DNA of 64,000 nt. Origin: Saprospirales bacterium. GTDB taxonomy: Bacteria; Bacteroidota; Bacteroidia; Chitinophagales; UBA8649. The translations under genes and the position numbers were made by a program. The notes below the pieces were generated by a model. That model made no database searches and was not told where the DNA came from. It worked only from the letters and a program-made list of their open reading frames with translations. Of this stretch, positions 1-8,435 are shown piece after piece. Within the stretch, counting starts at the first letter, position 1. Each line of letters begins with the position of its first letter. The DNA lies in NCBI GenBank assembly GCA_002708985.1, contig PAPS01000009.1, positions 1 through 64,000 of the forward strand, written 5' to 3'.

Positions 1-1
1 A

Positions 2-172
2 GCTGAGGGCATGATTGAGATGATTGCTATGGATGGTAAGCTAGTTGCTTCGGCACGAGCAAGCCAAGGGGCAAACGTACTTTCTACGCAAGCCCTTGCT
101 GCAGGATTATACGAAGTACGCTTAAGTACAACAAATGGTGTTGTAGGAAGCCGAAAAGTATTGGTTAAGTAA
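2..172 (+). CDS. C-terminal fragment of a secreted protein with a T9SS type A sorting domain (5' end outside window)
   Basis: Open frame from position 2 reads ...IEMIAMDGKLVASARASQGANVLSTQALAAGLYEVRLSTTNGVVGSRKVLVK*, the typical Por/T9SS C-terminal beta-sandwich ending (G-x-Y-x-V...KxLVK). Confidence 0.8.
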   Translation, partial: AEGMIEMIAMDGKLVASARASQGANVLSTQALAAGLYEVRLSTTNGVVGSRKVLVK

Positions 173-194
173 TCCTACTATCACTTAAAATAGA

Positions 195-222
195 AAGGCC
201 CCATCTTCGGATGGGGCTTTTT
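195..222 (+). terminator. Rho-independent terminator
   Basis: GCCCCATC-TTCG-GATGGGGC: perfect 8-bp stem with a TTCG tetraloop (198-217) followed by TTTTTT, 25 nt after the stop codon. Confidence 0.9.
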
Positions 223-292
223 TGTTTCCGATACTTTTATGGTATGTAATTGTGATGTTTGTCTCTAATTGCCATAGGATGAGAGTCAACAA

Positions 293-334
293 CTTTTTAT
301 TGACTAAGTAGTCAAGAAAACAATCAATAAAAAG
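293..334 (+). repeat. Perfect 11-bp inverted repeat enclosing an overlapping 7-bp dyad in the leader of the next gene
   Basis: CTTTTTATTGA (293-303) / TCAATAAAAAG (324-334); overlapping TTGACTA-AG-TAGTCAA (300-315). Confidence 0.75.
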
Positions 335-359
335 GAGGCGTGTTTCACATCCCCTTTTT

Positions 360-367
360 TATTTTTG
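360..367 (+). promoter_or_regulatory. Bacteroidota-type -7 element (TAnnTTTG)
   Basis: TATTTTTG lies 5 nt upstream of the GTG start at 372; matches the TAnnTTTG consensus. Confidence 0.4.
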
Positions 368-371
368 TGCC

Positions 372-3110
372 GTGAACAAACACATCTTCAGCCTCTTCTT
401 ATGTCTATTGGTATTTGTTGCTGCCATGGCTCAGCCAATGACAACAGTACGAGGGAAAATATTGGACACTGAGGGTGAAACTATTCCCTATGCCGAAGTA
501 AAATTTAGAGATGGCGGAGGAACTACATTAAGTAATGCGGATGGAGACTTTGTCTTGTCTGGAAGAACTCGATCTGATTTTGTGCAGTTTAGTGCTCTAG
601 GTTATAATGAAATTGAGATGCAGATTGTGCGAGGGATCGATCAGCTAGTATCCATAAAACTTGAGTATAGTTCGAGTGATTTAGGGGAGATTGTTGTATC
701 AGGACGTCGCCAGCGAAGGTACAGAGATGAAAAAGCTATCAGCCTTCAAAAAATGGTGATTGACCATAAAAAGGACAATGCTCCAGAGTATTTTGATTCG
801 TATGAGTTTAAAGAACAGTCGCAGGTTCAAATCGGGGTATATAATGTTGCTCCAGGTATAAAGACAATAAAGCTATTCAAACCCTTTTGGTTTATTTTTG
901 ATTACGCAGATACTGTAGAGGGGGTAGAGATTATGCCCGCTGTTCTAGCTGAACGATTATCCGATATATACGTACAAAACGATCCAAAGAAACGGGTGGA
1001 ATATATCAATGCTTCCCAGTTTTCAGGAGCTGAGCGTGATGGCAGTAAGGCGGAGCTACTCAATGAGCTCTTTCCTCCTTTTACTGCATATGATGATGTC
1101 TTTCTAGCAGGGGGTAAATCTTTTGCTAGTCCTTTTTCAAACACTGGATTATCCTCATACAGATACTTTTTGACCGATAGCATGGTCGTCGATGGCGTAA
1201 AGCGTTACAGATTGGACTTTTCCCCCCGACAAGTGCAGATGTTAGCTCTTTCGGGAACTGCTTGGGTAGAGGACTCTACCTACGCTATCTTGTCTTTTGA
1301 GTTTGTTTTACCACCCAAGGCTAATCTTAATTTTGTTAATACATTTTATGTTAAACAGGACTTTGAAAAAATTGATAGTCAATGGGTCGATGTTCGCAAC
1401 TATATGCGTGTTGGGTTTTCCATCTTTAAGCGGTCGACGGATATCCGTCATTTGACAACGGAAGATATCAAGTATTCTATAGATAGCTGCAAGGACTTAA
1501 AAGACTCCCTTAAATCCGAACTCAAGATGTTACTCAAAGATGAGGATCTATCTCGTGAGGAAAAGCGAACCTTAAAAGCCGACTATCAAACACAAATTGA
1601 TAATGTTGACTATGATCGGCGGGGACATAAGAAAAGCTTAAGGCAAAAGCGGCGTGAGAAGATGCAAATCATGCTTCAACAGACTAAGACAAAAGCTGAT
1701 GTTCAAATCGGATCCGATATCCCTGATACTATTTTTTTGGGCGAGAAGCTTCAGTTTGATTCTGATGCCTACAGCAGAGATTCACTGTATTGGCAAGACA
1801 ATCGCATCGTAGAGCTTACTCAGCAGCAAGAAAATATCTTCTTGATGATTGATTCCGTGAAGAAAAAGCCTGCCTTTACTACGTGGAAGTGGCTGGCTGA
1901 TTTTGCGGTAACAGGCTATATGCCTTTCGGTATTCTTGAGGTTGGGAGAATTGATGAGACCGTGAGCTGGAATGAAATTGAAGGCGTGCGTCCTAAATTC
2001 GCTCTTCGGACAACCGATGCATTATCGGAGGCATTTCAGTTATGGGGTTATGCAGCTTATGGAACAAAAGATCAGGACTGGAAATATTTAGGGCGAGCAT
2101 TTTTCAACCTGCCAACGCGCAATGAACGTTGGCATAACCTGCTCCTTTCTTATCAAGATGACTTTAGGTTTTTGAGCAATGTAGAAAATGACGATCCTAC
2201 AGATCATGATGACTTAGTAGAGGCACTTTTACGAAATGGCCCACTCAATAAAATTATGCGTGTAGAGGAATATCGCGGAGCCTATACAAGGGAATGGGTT
2301 CATGGCTTGACAACGGAATTAAGGCTTTCAAGACGTTCATACCTGCCAACTGCAGGCAATTTAGAATTTATACGAACCATTGATGAAACAACGGTAGAGT
2401 CTCTCGATCGCTTCGATGTATCTGAGGTAAGGTTGCGTGCACGTATTGGCCTTGGTGAAACTTGGCTGCAATTTCCCTATCGCCGAATTTCAACCACTTC
2501 GCTCAAGCCGATTATTGAGCTTGACTTTGCTTTTGGTATCAAACCTCCTTCTAGTTCAAAAATTGCTCCTTTGGGAGGGGATTTTGCTTACCAGCGCTTG
2601 TATATGAATTATTACCATCGGTTTAGTCATAAGGCAGGTTACACGCGTTACACGGTGCGGGCCGGCTATGTCTTTGGCAAGATACCTTATCCTCTGACCT
2701 TTATTCATGAAGGGAATAATGGTTATTTCTATCTCACCACAGGTTTCAACATGATTCGTGAGTTTGAATTTATCTCAGACCGCTTTGCTACCCTATGGAT
2801 TGATCACCACTTTGATGGACAGATTTTAAATCGTATTCCCGGAATCAATCGACTTAAGCTTAGAACCATCCTCACCGGCAAGGTGTTAATTGGAGACTTT
2901 TCAACTAGAAATAAAGAAGTACTTGATTTACCCTCAGGCACGAGAACTGCAAACAAGCCCTACGTTGAGGTCGGCTTTGGTATTGAAAATATACTCTATG
3001 TCTTTCGCCTTGACTTTATATGGCGCCTTTCTGCTTTGGATGCCTTACCAAGTACAGGGGTCGAGCCTGACCGGTTTGGAGTCAAAATCTCCTTTTCTCC
3101 CAAGTTCTAG
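372..3110 (+). CDS. DUF5686 / carboxypeptidase-regulatory-like domain outer membrane protein
   Basis: Signal peptide, N-terminal CarboxypepD_reg-like domain (TVRGKILDTEGETIPYAEVKF...), long C-terminal beta-barrel-like region ending in KISFSPKF; GTG start. Confidence 0.85.
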   Translation: MNKHIFSLFLCLLVFVAAMAQPMTTVRGKILDTEGETIPYAEVKFRDGGGTTLSNADGDFVLSGRTRSDFVQFSALGYNEIEMQIVRGIDQLVSIKLEYSSSDLGEIVVSGRRQRRYRDEKAISLQKMVIDHKKDNAPEYFDSYEFKEQSQVQIGVYNVAPGIKTIKLFKPFWFIFDYADTVEGVEIMPAVLAERLSDIYVQNDPKKRVEYINASQFSGAERDGSKAELLNELFPPFTAYDDVFLAGGKSFASPFSNTGLSSYRYFLTDSMVVDGVKRYRLDFSPRQVQMLALSGTAWVEDSTYAILSFEFVLPPKANLNFVNTFYVKQDFEKIDSQWVDVRNYMRVGFSIFKRSTDIRHLTTEDIKYSIDSCKDLKDSLKSELKMLLKDEDLSREEKRTLKADYQTQIDNVDYDRRGHKKSLRQKRREKMQIMLQQTKTKADVQIGSDIPDTIFLGEKLQFDSDAYSRDSLYWQDNRIVELTQQQENIFLMIDSVKKKPAFTTWKWLADFAVTGYMPFGILEVGRIDETVSWNEIEGVRPKFALRTTDALSEAFQLWGYAAYGTKDQDWKYLGRAFFNLPTRNERWHNLLLSYQDDFRFLSNVENDDPTDHDDLVEALLRNGPLNKIMRVEEYRGAYTREWVHGLTTELRLSRRSYLPTAGNLEFIRTIDETTVESLDRFDVSEVRLRARIGLGETWLQFPYRRISTTSLKPIIELDFAFGIKPPSSSKIAPLGGDFAYQRLYMNYYHRFSHKAGYTRYTVRAGYVFGKIPYPLTFIHEGNNGYFYLTTGFNMIREFEFISDRFATLWIDHHFDGQILNRIPGINRLKLRTILTGKVLIGDFSTRNKEVLDLPSGTRTANKPYVEVGFGIENILYVFRLDFIWRLSALDALPSTGVEPDRFGVKISFSPKF

Positions 3111-3132
3111 GTTTGAAGACTAGGAAAAGATT

Positions 3133-3615
3133 ATGGAGAATAACTATCCTTTACTCAAAAGAGTCATTCGCCGCGAAAGGAACTTTAAGTTACTTTTTGC
3201 TCTAGTCTTACTTTTCATACTTGGCACGTGCATTGGCTATGTCTTTCAGCGTCAACCCATTGCTATGTTTCTTTTACTTGCCATGATATCCGGTTTGGTT
3301 ACATGGCGTCTGAAAAGCTCCTTTCGTATCGACCGACATCCCGTTTGGCCACTCGTAACGAGCCAAGCGCATCAAGTAAGTTGGATCTATTTTGAAGAAG
3401 TTCAGTTACAGCCCTTTGGTATTTTGCTCGCAAAAAAGGCTGTGCTCTGTATCTGGACAATAGGCCGAGTGCAAGAGCGCATTCATCTTCCCTTAAAGCA
3501 TAAGGAAGCCTTGTATAAAGAACTTTCTAGTACGCTTACAGAAGTGAGCTTTGGATATTCTGATGATAAAAAGCTTTGGTATGAAGCCCACCCTTCTATG
3601 TTACGCAGAAAGTGA
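3133..3615 (+). CDS. Hypothetical membrane protein
   Basis: 160-aa ORF with two predicted TM segments near the N-terminus; follows the DUF5686 gene by 22 nt. Confidence 0.6.
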   Translation: MENNYPLLKRVIRRERNFKLLFALVLLFILGTCIGYVFQRQPIAMFLLLAMISGLVTWRLKSSFRIDRHPVWPLVTSQAHQVSWIYFEEVQLQPFGILLAKKAVLCIWTIGRVQERIHLPLKHKEALYKELSSTLTEVSFGYSDDKKLWYEAHPSMLRRK

Positions 3616-4293
3616 ATCGCGTCGCATAGCATGTAATAGCACAAGATCGTAAATTGCGTGCGCTACAATAGCACTTACTATACTTAGCCTTATGGTGATA
3701 AGGCCTAAAACACTGGAAAAGGTAATGAGCCATAGTCGGAGAATCCAAGGTAAATCCTGTTTTGGGTTAAGGTAGCCATGCAGACCCACAAAGAAGATGG
3801 CATTAATCAGAATACCCATGGGTAAACTGACATACTCAAAAAGTCCAAAGAGAAGTGGTCCACGAAACAGTAACTCTTCTCCTATTCCTGCACAGAGAGA
3901 TAGAAATGCAATAGTAAGGCTGGACATCGCATGAAGGGGCAGGCGCTGTCGAAGTTTACGTTCTAAATCACTTGTGGGAAACGAACGCGAAATGAAGAGA
4001 CTAACTAAGCTTGCTCCTATACCAGTACCTCCCCCTATCGCGAGGCTGGAATACATGTGATTGCTTGATTTTTCGAAGAGGATTTGCCAGGTTATCTCCG
4101 AAGTGTAAGGTAGTAAAACAAGACCAAGACCGCCCATGCCTAAGAGGGTAATGAGGCCTAAAAAGAGTAATTGACGAATCGGAAGGGGTTGAATAGTGCT
4201 TATTGCCTTAGATTTCCTCAAATTTGTTAAATAATTTTGGACTTTCCGAAAGGGATTCCGTGGTAAACAAAAAGAATATGACAAAGCCCACAC
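3601..4293 (-). CDS. CPBP family intramembrane metalloprotease
   Basis: Multi-TM protein with the GEELLFRGPLLFGLFEY motif (EExxxR) and downstream H motifs (FVGLHGY, HAIYD) of CPBP/Rce1-like proteases. Start uncertain (overlaps the thiL 5' end; a TTG further in is possible). Confidence 0.85.
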   Translation of the reverse strand: MWALSYSFCLPRNPFRKVQNYLTNLRKSKAISTIQPLPIRQLLFLGLITLLGMGGLGLVLLPYTSEITWQILFEKSSNHMYSSLAIGGGTGIGASLVSLFISRSFPTSDLERKLRQRLPLHAMSSLTIAFLSLCAGIGEELLFRGPLLFGLFEYVSLPMGILINAIFFVGLHGYLNPKQDLPWILRLWLITFSSVLGLITIRLSIVSAIVAHAIYDLVLLHAMRRDSLSA

Positions 4294-5312
4294 GAACAGA
4301 TGTTTCCGAACTTGGAGAGTTTGGCCTTATTGATCGCATTCAATCGATGGTAAGTAGTCGCTATCGCTCAACCATTCATGGCATTGGTGATGATTGTGCT
4401 GTATTAGACAATGGCGAGGACTACACCTTGCTATCCGTGGATACAATGGTAGAGGGCTTGCATTTTGATTTGATGTATTGTCCATTACAGCATGTGGGTT
4501 ACAAAGCTATTGTTTCTTCTATTTCAGATATCTATGCCATGAACGGTAAACCTAGCCATGTTATCGTGAGCTTGTCGCTTTCGAGCAAGTATTCGGTTGA
4601 AGCGGTGGAAGAATTGTATAAAGGCATGGAACGTGCAGCGTCATTTTATAATATTGATATTGTGGGTGGTGATACGACATCGAGTCTAAGTGGTGCGACG
4701 CTCTCAGTAACAGCCTATGGCCGTGTTAAAAAAGATCAACTTGTGCTTCGAAGTGGTGCCAAAACTGGTGATGCGCTTTTTGTAACCGGAAATTTGGGAG
4801 GAGCTTACATGGGACTTCAGATCTTAAATCGAGAGAAGCAGATTTTCCTTCAAAATCCGGACATGCAACCCGAACTCGAAGGGCACGATTATGTAGTAGG
4901 AAGACAGCTTAAGCCGGAGGCACGATATGACGTTGTAGAGGCGCTTGCTAAAGCTTCCATTGTCCCGACTGCTATGATTGATATCAGTGATGGGTTGAGT
5001 TCGGAGTGCCTTCATCTTGCCAAGTCAAGTAAGGTAGGCGTTGAAGTCCACGAACAGTTTGTTCCGATTCAGCAAGAGACCTATGACTTGTCTCTTGAAC
5101 TTAATATTGATCCCATAACTTCGGCGATGAACGGTGGTGAGGATTATGAGTTGCTCTTTACCGTTGACCCTTCCTTAGCTGATCGTGTTCGAGAAGAAGT
5201 TCCAGATTGTATCGAAATAGGAATTATCCATAAGGAAGAGAAAGGTTCCTTTTTAACTTCTCGTACCAACCAACACTATCCCCTTACCGCACAGGGCTGG
5301 AAGGCATTTTAA
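4224..5312 (+). CDS. thiL: Thiamine-monophosphate kinase
   Basis: GEFGLIDRI...GIGDDCAVLD...SVDTMVEGLHFD...NGGEDYELLFTV, typical of ThiL. The real start is probably the ATG at 4278 (MTKPTRTDVSELG). Confidence 0.95.
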   Translation: MLNNFGLSERDSVVNKKNMTKPTRTDVSELGEFGLIDRIQSMVSSRYRSTIHGIGDDCAVLDNGEDYTLLSVDTMVEGLHFDLMYCPLQHVGYKAIVSSISDIYAMNGKPSHVIVSLSLSSKYSVEAVEELYKGMERAASFYNIDIVGGDTTSSLSGATLSVTAYGRVKKDQLVLRSGAKTGDALFVTGNLGGAYMGLQILNREKQIFLQNPDMQPELEGHDYVVGRQLKPEARYDVVEALAKASIVPTAMIDISDGLSSECLHLAKSSKVGVEVHEQFVPIQQETYDLSLELNIDPITSAMNGGEDYELLFTVDPSLADRVREEVPDCIEIGIIHKEEKGSFLTSRTNQHYPLTAQGWKAF

Positions 5313-5342
5313 GCGGTTTGCAGAGTGATGTAAACATTTTCT

Positions 5343-5361
5343 TTGTTTGTAACCCAAACAA
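5343..5361. repeat. Perfect 7-bp inverted repeat
   Basis: TTGTTTG-TAACC-CAAACAA, 44 nt upstream of the likely ATG at 5406. Confidence 0.6.
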
Positions 5362-5405
5362 TAATTGAGAGGTCTCAATCGTACTTTTATACAAAGCAAA
5401 GTGAT

Positions 5406-5888
5406 ATGGTACGAAGTCTATTTCTCAGTGTTCTTTTTTTCGTTGGATGTGTTTCTGCGATTCTAGCTCAGGAATATAATGCGAAGTTTTCTCCTGGATT
5501 GCTCTATATGTCGACTAATACAGTCACACAATCCGGGTATATGACGGCCTTCGAATTTGAAGTATTGATGAACTCTAATATGTCAGTCAATGGCGGCTTA
5601 AACTTCTTTACTGGTGGAGGCACTTTGGGTATGTTTGTTAAGCCTGAACTTAGGTTTTACCTTACGGATATTGCCCTACGTGGCTTGTATTTTGGACCTT
5701 ATGCTGGATTGGGTTCTAAAGGAGGTCTTCTGTTGTTGGCTGGAGGGAGTGTAGGCTATCAGCACCTTTTTAGCGAATACCCTATATCGCTTTCTGGTGG
5801 GGCTTCGTTAGGTATGGAATTCCGAGGAGCAGGCGGATTGATTAATTTGAATTTATATCCTACGATATCTGTTGGATATTACTTCTAG
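5406..5888 (+). CDS. Outer membrane beta-barrel protein
   Basis: Signal peptide (MVRSLFLSVLFFVGCVSAILAQ) followed by short alternating beta-strand-like segments ending ...PTISVGYYF. The ORF track start at 5343 is likely too far upstream. Confidence 0.7.
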   Translation: MVRSLFLSVLFFVGCVSAILAQEYNAKFSPGLLYMSTNTVTQSGYMTAFEFEVLMNSNMSVNGGLNFFTGGGTLGMFVKPELRFYLTDIALRGLYFGPYAGLGSKGGLLLLAGGSVGYQHLFSEYPISLSGGASLGMEFRGAGGLINLNLYPTISVGYYF

Positions 5889-5894
5889 CATTAG

Positions 5895-6308
5895 CTATTC
5901 AAGTACTCCTCGATTAAAGGTAAATACTGCATTCATTGAATAGTTGTACAGGTAAAATACCGACATGCCAATAACCTTGGCCCAAAAGAAAGAGATGATT
6001 TTTCTTTTTTGAGCAAGTTGCCATACAGCCAAATTGACAATAATTAGTCCAGCAGATTCAATGCCAACATATTGAAAGAAATCCTGCCAAAAATTATCCA
6101 TCGAATCCTGATGAAATGTCCAATAGCGATTACCAAAAAATCGCAGCAATATTCCAGTAACAAATCCAATTGAATTCGACATTATGGGCTTGACTTTTAT
6201 GACGTCTTTAAGAAAAAAGGTCATTATTAAGTCAATAATAAAAGCCGATCCGCCAACTACGGAAAACTTTAATGCATTGGGCAGGCTTTCTAAAAATTCA
6301 AGGATCAC
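5895..6308 (-). CDS. GtrA family membrane protein
   Basis: FSVVGGSAFIIDLIMTFFLKD...GFVTGILLRFFGNRYWTF: GtrA-like four-TM protein. Overlaps the upstream gene by 4 nt. Confidence 0.85.
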   Translation of the reverse strand: MILEFLESLPNALKFSVVGGSAFIIDLIMTFFLKDVIKVKPIMSNSIGFVTGILLRFFGNRYWTFHQDSMDNFWQDFFQYVGIESAGLIIVNLAVWQLAQKRKIISFFWAKVIGMSVFYLYNYSMNAVFTFNRGVLE

Positions 6309-7405
6309 CCGATTAGGAATTTACCATTTTCATAGATGCGGACGCCATCCGCGTAGATGGCTCCTCCCTGGCGCATGTCGGTAATCATATCCCAGTGTAC
6401 CGAAGAGGTATTACTTCCTCCACATTGCGGATAGGATTGACCAATAGCCATATGAACGGAGCCGCCCATCTTTTCATCAAACAAGATATTTTTTGTAGGA
6501 CGCTGAATGTGATAGTTTGTTCCAATAGCCGCCTCACCAAAAATTCTCGCTCCAGGTATAGAAAATATATAGTTTAGAAAATCTTGGCCTTTATCTGCTG
6601 TCCATTTGACGACCTTGCCATCTTTTACGGTGAGCTCTACACCACTTACTTCTCGTCCCATATACAAGCTATCATAGCTGAATTTGATGTTGCCATTAAC
6701 AGAATGTTCTATTGGGGCGGTATATACCTCACCTGAGGGCATATTCGTTCGTCCATCACTATTGATCCATAGCCGGTCTTTACATCGATAACTTATCGAA
6801 AAACCAGGCCCTTCATAGGTAACTGTGTCTACTCTATTGAGGTAGTCTACGACCGCTTGTTGCTCTTCTCGTACCTTGAGCCAAACATCTTTAGGATTTT
6901 CTTCGAGTAAGCCACATCCTTTAAAGACAAAATGCTCATAATCCTCTAATGACATTCCAGCGCGTTTGGCATTTGCTTCCGTAGGGAATAAACATAGACT
7001 GCGCTCCATATTTTTACTTCCTGTACGTCGCATGTAAAGTTTGCTAAGCTCTTCTCCCGTCTTTCTTGCAATTGCCTTTTTATCGGCATAATCCTTTTGA
7101 GGGCCACTGCTCTCGAAGGGTGCAATAATGACAAGGTATTTATCAAACTCTCGAATCACATGATTTTTAAGAGGGTTGATATATTCGAGTTGATGCTGGG
7201 AGGCCTCGCTATAAAAAATCTCCTCTTGACCTTGAAATTGAATGTCGGTGATAAGGTGGCCTCCTGCCTTGGTGACTTCCCGCATTAATTCTTGGACAAG
7301 CTTCTCGGCGAGATAGGTAGTTCGCACATAAACCCTATCTTCTTTTTGGACGTTTAGGCAATAGTCTGTAAGGAGGTGGGCATATTTGTTGTACATGACA
7401 TTCAT
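6305..7405 (-). CDS. Aminopeptidase (M29 family)
   Basis: NKYAHLLTDYCLNVQKEDRVYVRTT...; SDGRTNMPSGEVYTAP; HWDMITDMRQGGAIYADG, characteristic of M29 aminopeptidases. Confidence 0.9.
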   Translation of the reverse strand: MNVMYNKYAHLLTDYCLNVQKEDRVYVRTTYLAEKLVQELMREVTKAGGHLITDIQFQGQEEIFYSEASQHQLEYINPLKNHVIREFDKYLVIIAPFESSGPQKDYADKKAIARKTGEELSKLYMRRTGSKNMERSLCLFPTEANAKRAGMSLEDYEHFVFKGCGLLEENPKDVWLKVREEQQAVVDYLNRVDTVTYEGPGFSISYRCKDRLWINSDGRTNMPSGEVYTAPIEHSVNGNIKFSYDSLYMGREVSGVELTVKDGKVVKWTADKGQDFLNYIFSIPGARIFGEAAIGTNYHIQRPTKNILFDEKMGGSVHMAIGQSYPQCGGSNTSSVHWDMITDMRQGGAIYADGVRIYENGKFLIG

Positions 7406-7477
7406 TGGGTAATCGTTCTTTGGTGCTGAAGATACAAGTCTTATCTTGGCATTACCGAAAACAACAATGTAAATACT

Positions 7478-7936
7478 ATGCTTGATTTAGAACTGATTTA
7501 TCGTATAATCAACTTGCTACCGATGCCAGTATGGGTATTGTTGGTTTTTGCACCGGGTGCTAGGTTGACTAGGCAATGGGTGTTTTCCCTTCGCATCCAT
7601 GCATTGCTTGCCTTGATTTATGGCTTGTTATTTTGTTGGGCAATTACCAAGGGGCCAGCACCAGCTCCTGATGCATTTTCCACGTTATCGGGCTTAACCA
7701 GCCTTTTTTCAAGTTCATTGGGCGTGCTTGTTGCTTGGCAACATTTTCTTGTTTTTGACCTATTTGTCGGCACATGGATTGCTCGCCATGCACAGCAACA
7801 AAATCCGAATCCATCACTCATTAGAAGAGGCATTCTTGGAGGAATCTTGATGATGAGTCTTATGGCAGGGCCCATAGGCTTTTTACTCTATTTTTTATTC
7901 TATTATAGATCTGAAAACCAATTAAATGATGTCTAG
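7478..7936 (+). CDS. ABA4-like family protein (DUF4281)
   Basis: Four-TM protein, YRIINLLPMPVWVLLVFAPGARLTRQW...FDLFVGTWIARHA...GPIGFLLYF, resembles the plant ABA4/DUF4281 family. Confidence 0.8.
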   Translation: MLDLELIYRIINLLPMPVWVLLVFAPGARLTRQWVFSLRIHALLALIYGLLFCWAITKGPAPAPDAFSTLSGLTSLFSSSLGVLVAWQHFLVFDLFVGTWIARHAQQQNPNPSLIRRGILGGILMMSLMAGPIGFLLYFLFYYRSENQLNDV

Positions 7937-8435
7937 AAATCTTTTGGTGTTACCCATCACCTTCCTTATGATTACGTTAATCAATTGCAGTGATCGACGG
8001 TCTTGTGACGATGTTGTCTGCGGCAATAATCAAAGTTGTATCAATGGAAATTGCTATTGCTTGGATGGTTATGAAGGACCGGAATGTCAAACAATAGCCG
8101 CCCAAAAATATGTAGGGAATTACACCGTAGTGGCCTATTGCATTCAGGGAAGTTACATTGGGGCTCCTTTTGACTTTATCTTATGGGACGGGGCATATCC
8201 CAACCGAATAACCTTTGGAAATTTTATGAATCAAGGCAGCGTTGATGCTTTTATCTATACCAGTCCTACTAATGAAGGCAACATCATTGAATTTGCGGTG
8301 AATCGGGGAAGTTTTCAGGCCAATGTTTCTGGTCAGTATTTGAACAATACAGGTGCGGGAGACATTCTGTTAAATGTTCAGTATTACTTTGGAAGTCAAT
8401 ACGGAGAATGCCAGTTAACTTATTATAAGCAATGA
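7926..8435 (+). CDS. Putative lipoprotein with a single EGF-like domain
   Basis: Lipobox-like ITLINCSD followed by CDDVVCGNNQSCINGNCYCLDGYEGPEC (EGF-like cysteine spacing), then a beta-rich domain. Confidence 0.75.
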   Translation: MMSRNLLVLPITFLMITLINCSDRRSCDDVVCGNNQSCINGNCYCLDGYEGPECQTIAAQKYVGNYTVVAYCIQGSYIGAPFDFILWDGAYPNRITFGNFMNQGSVDAFIYTSPTNEGNIIEFAVNRGSFQANVSGQYLNNTGAGDILLNVQYYFGSQYGECQLTYYKQ

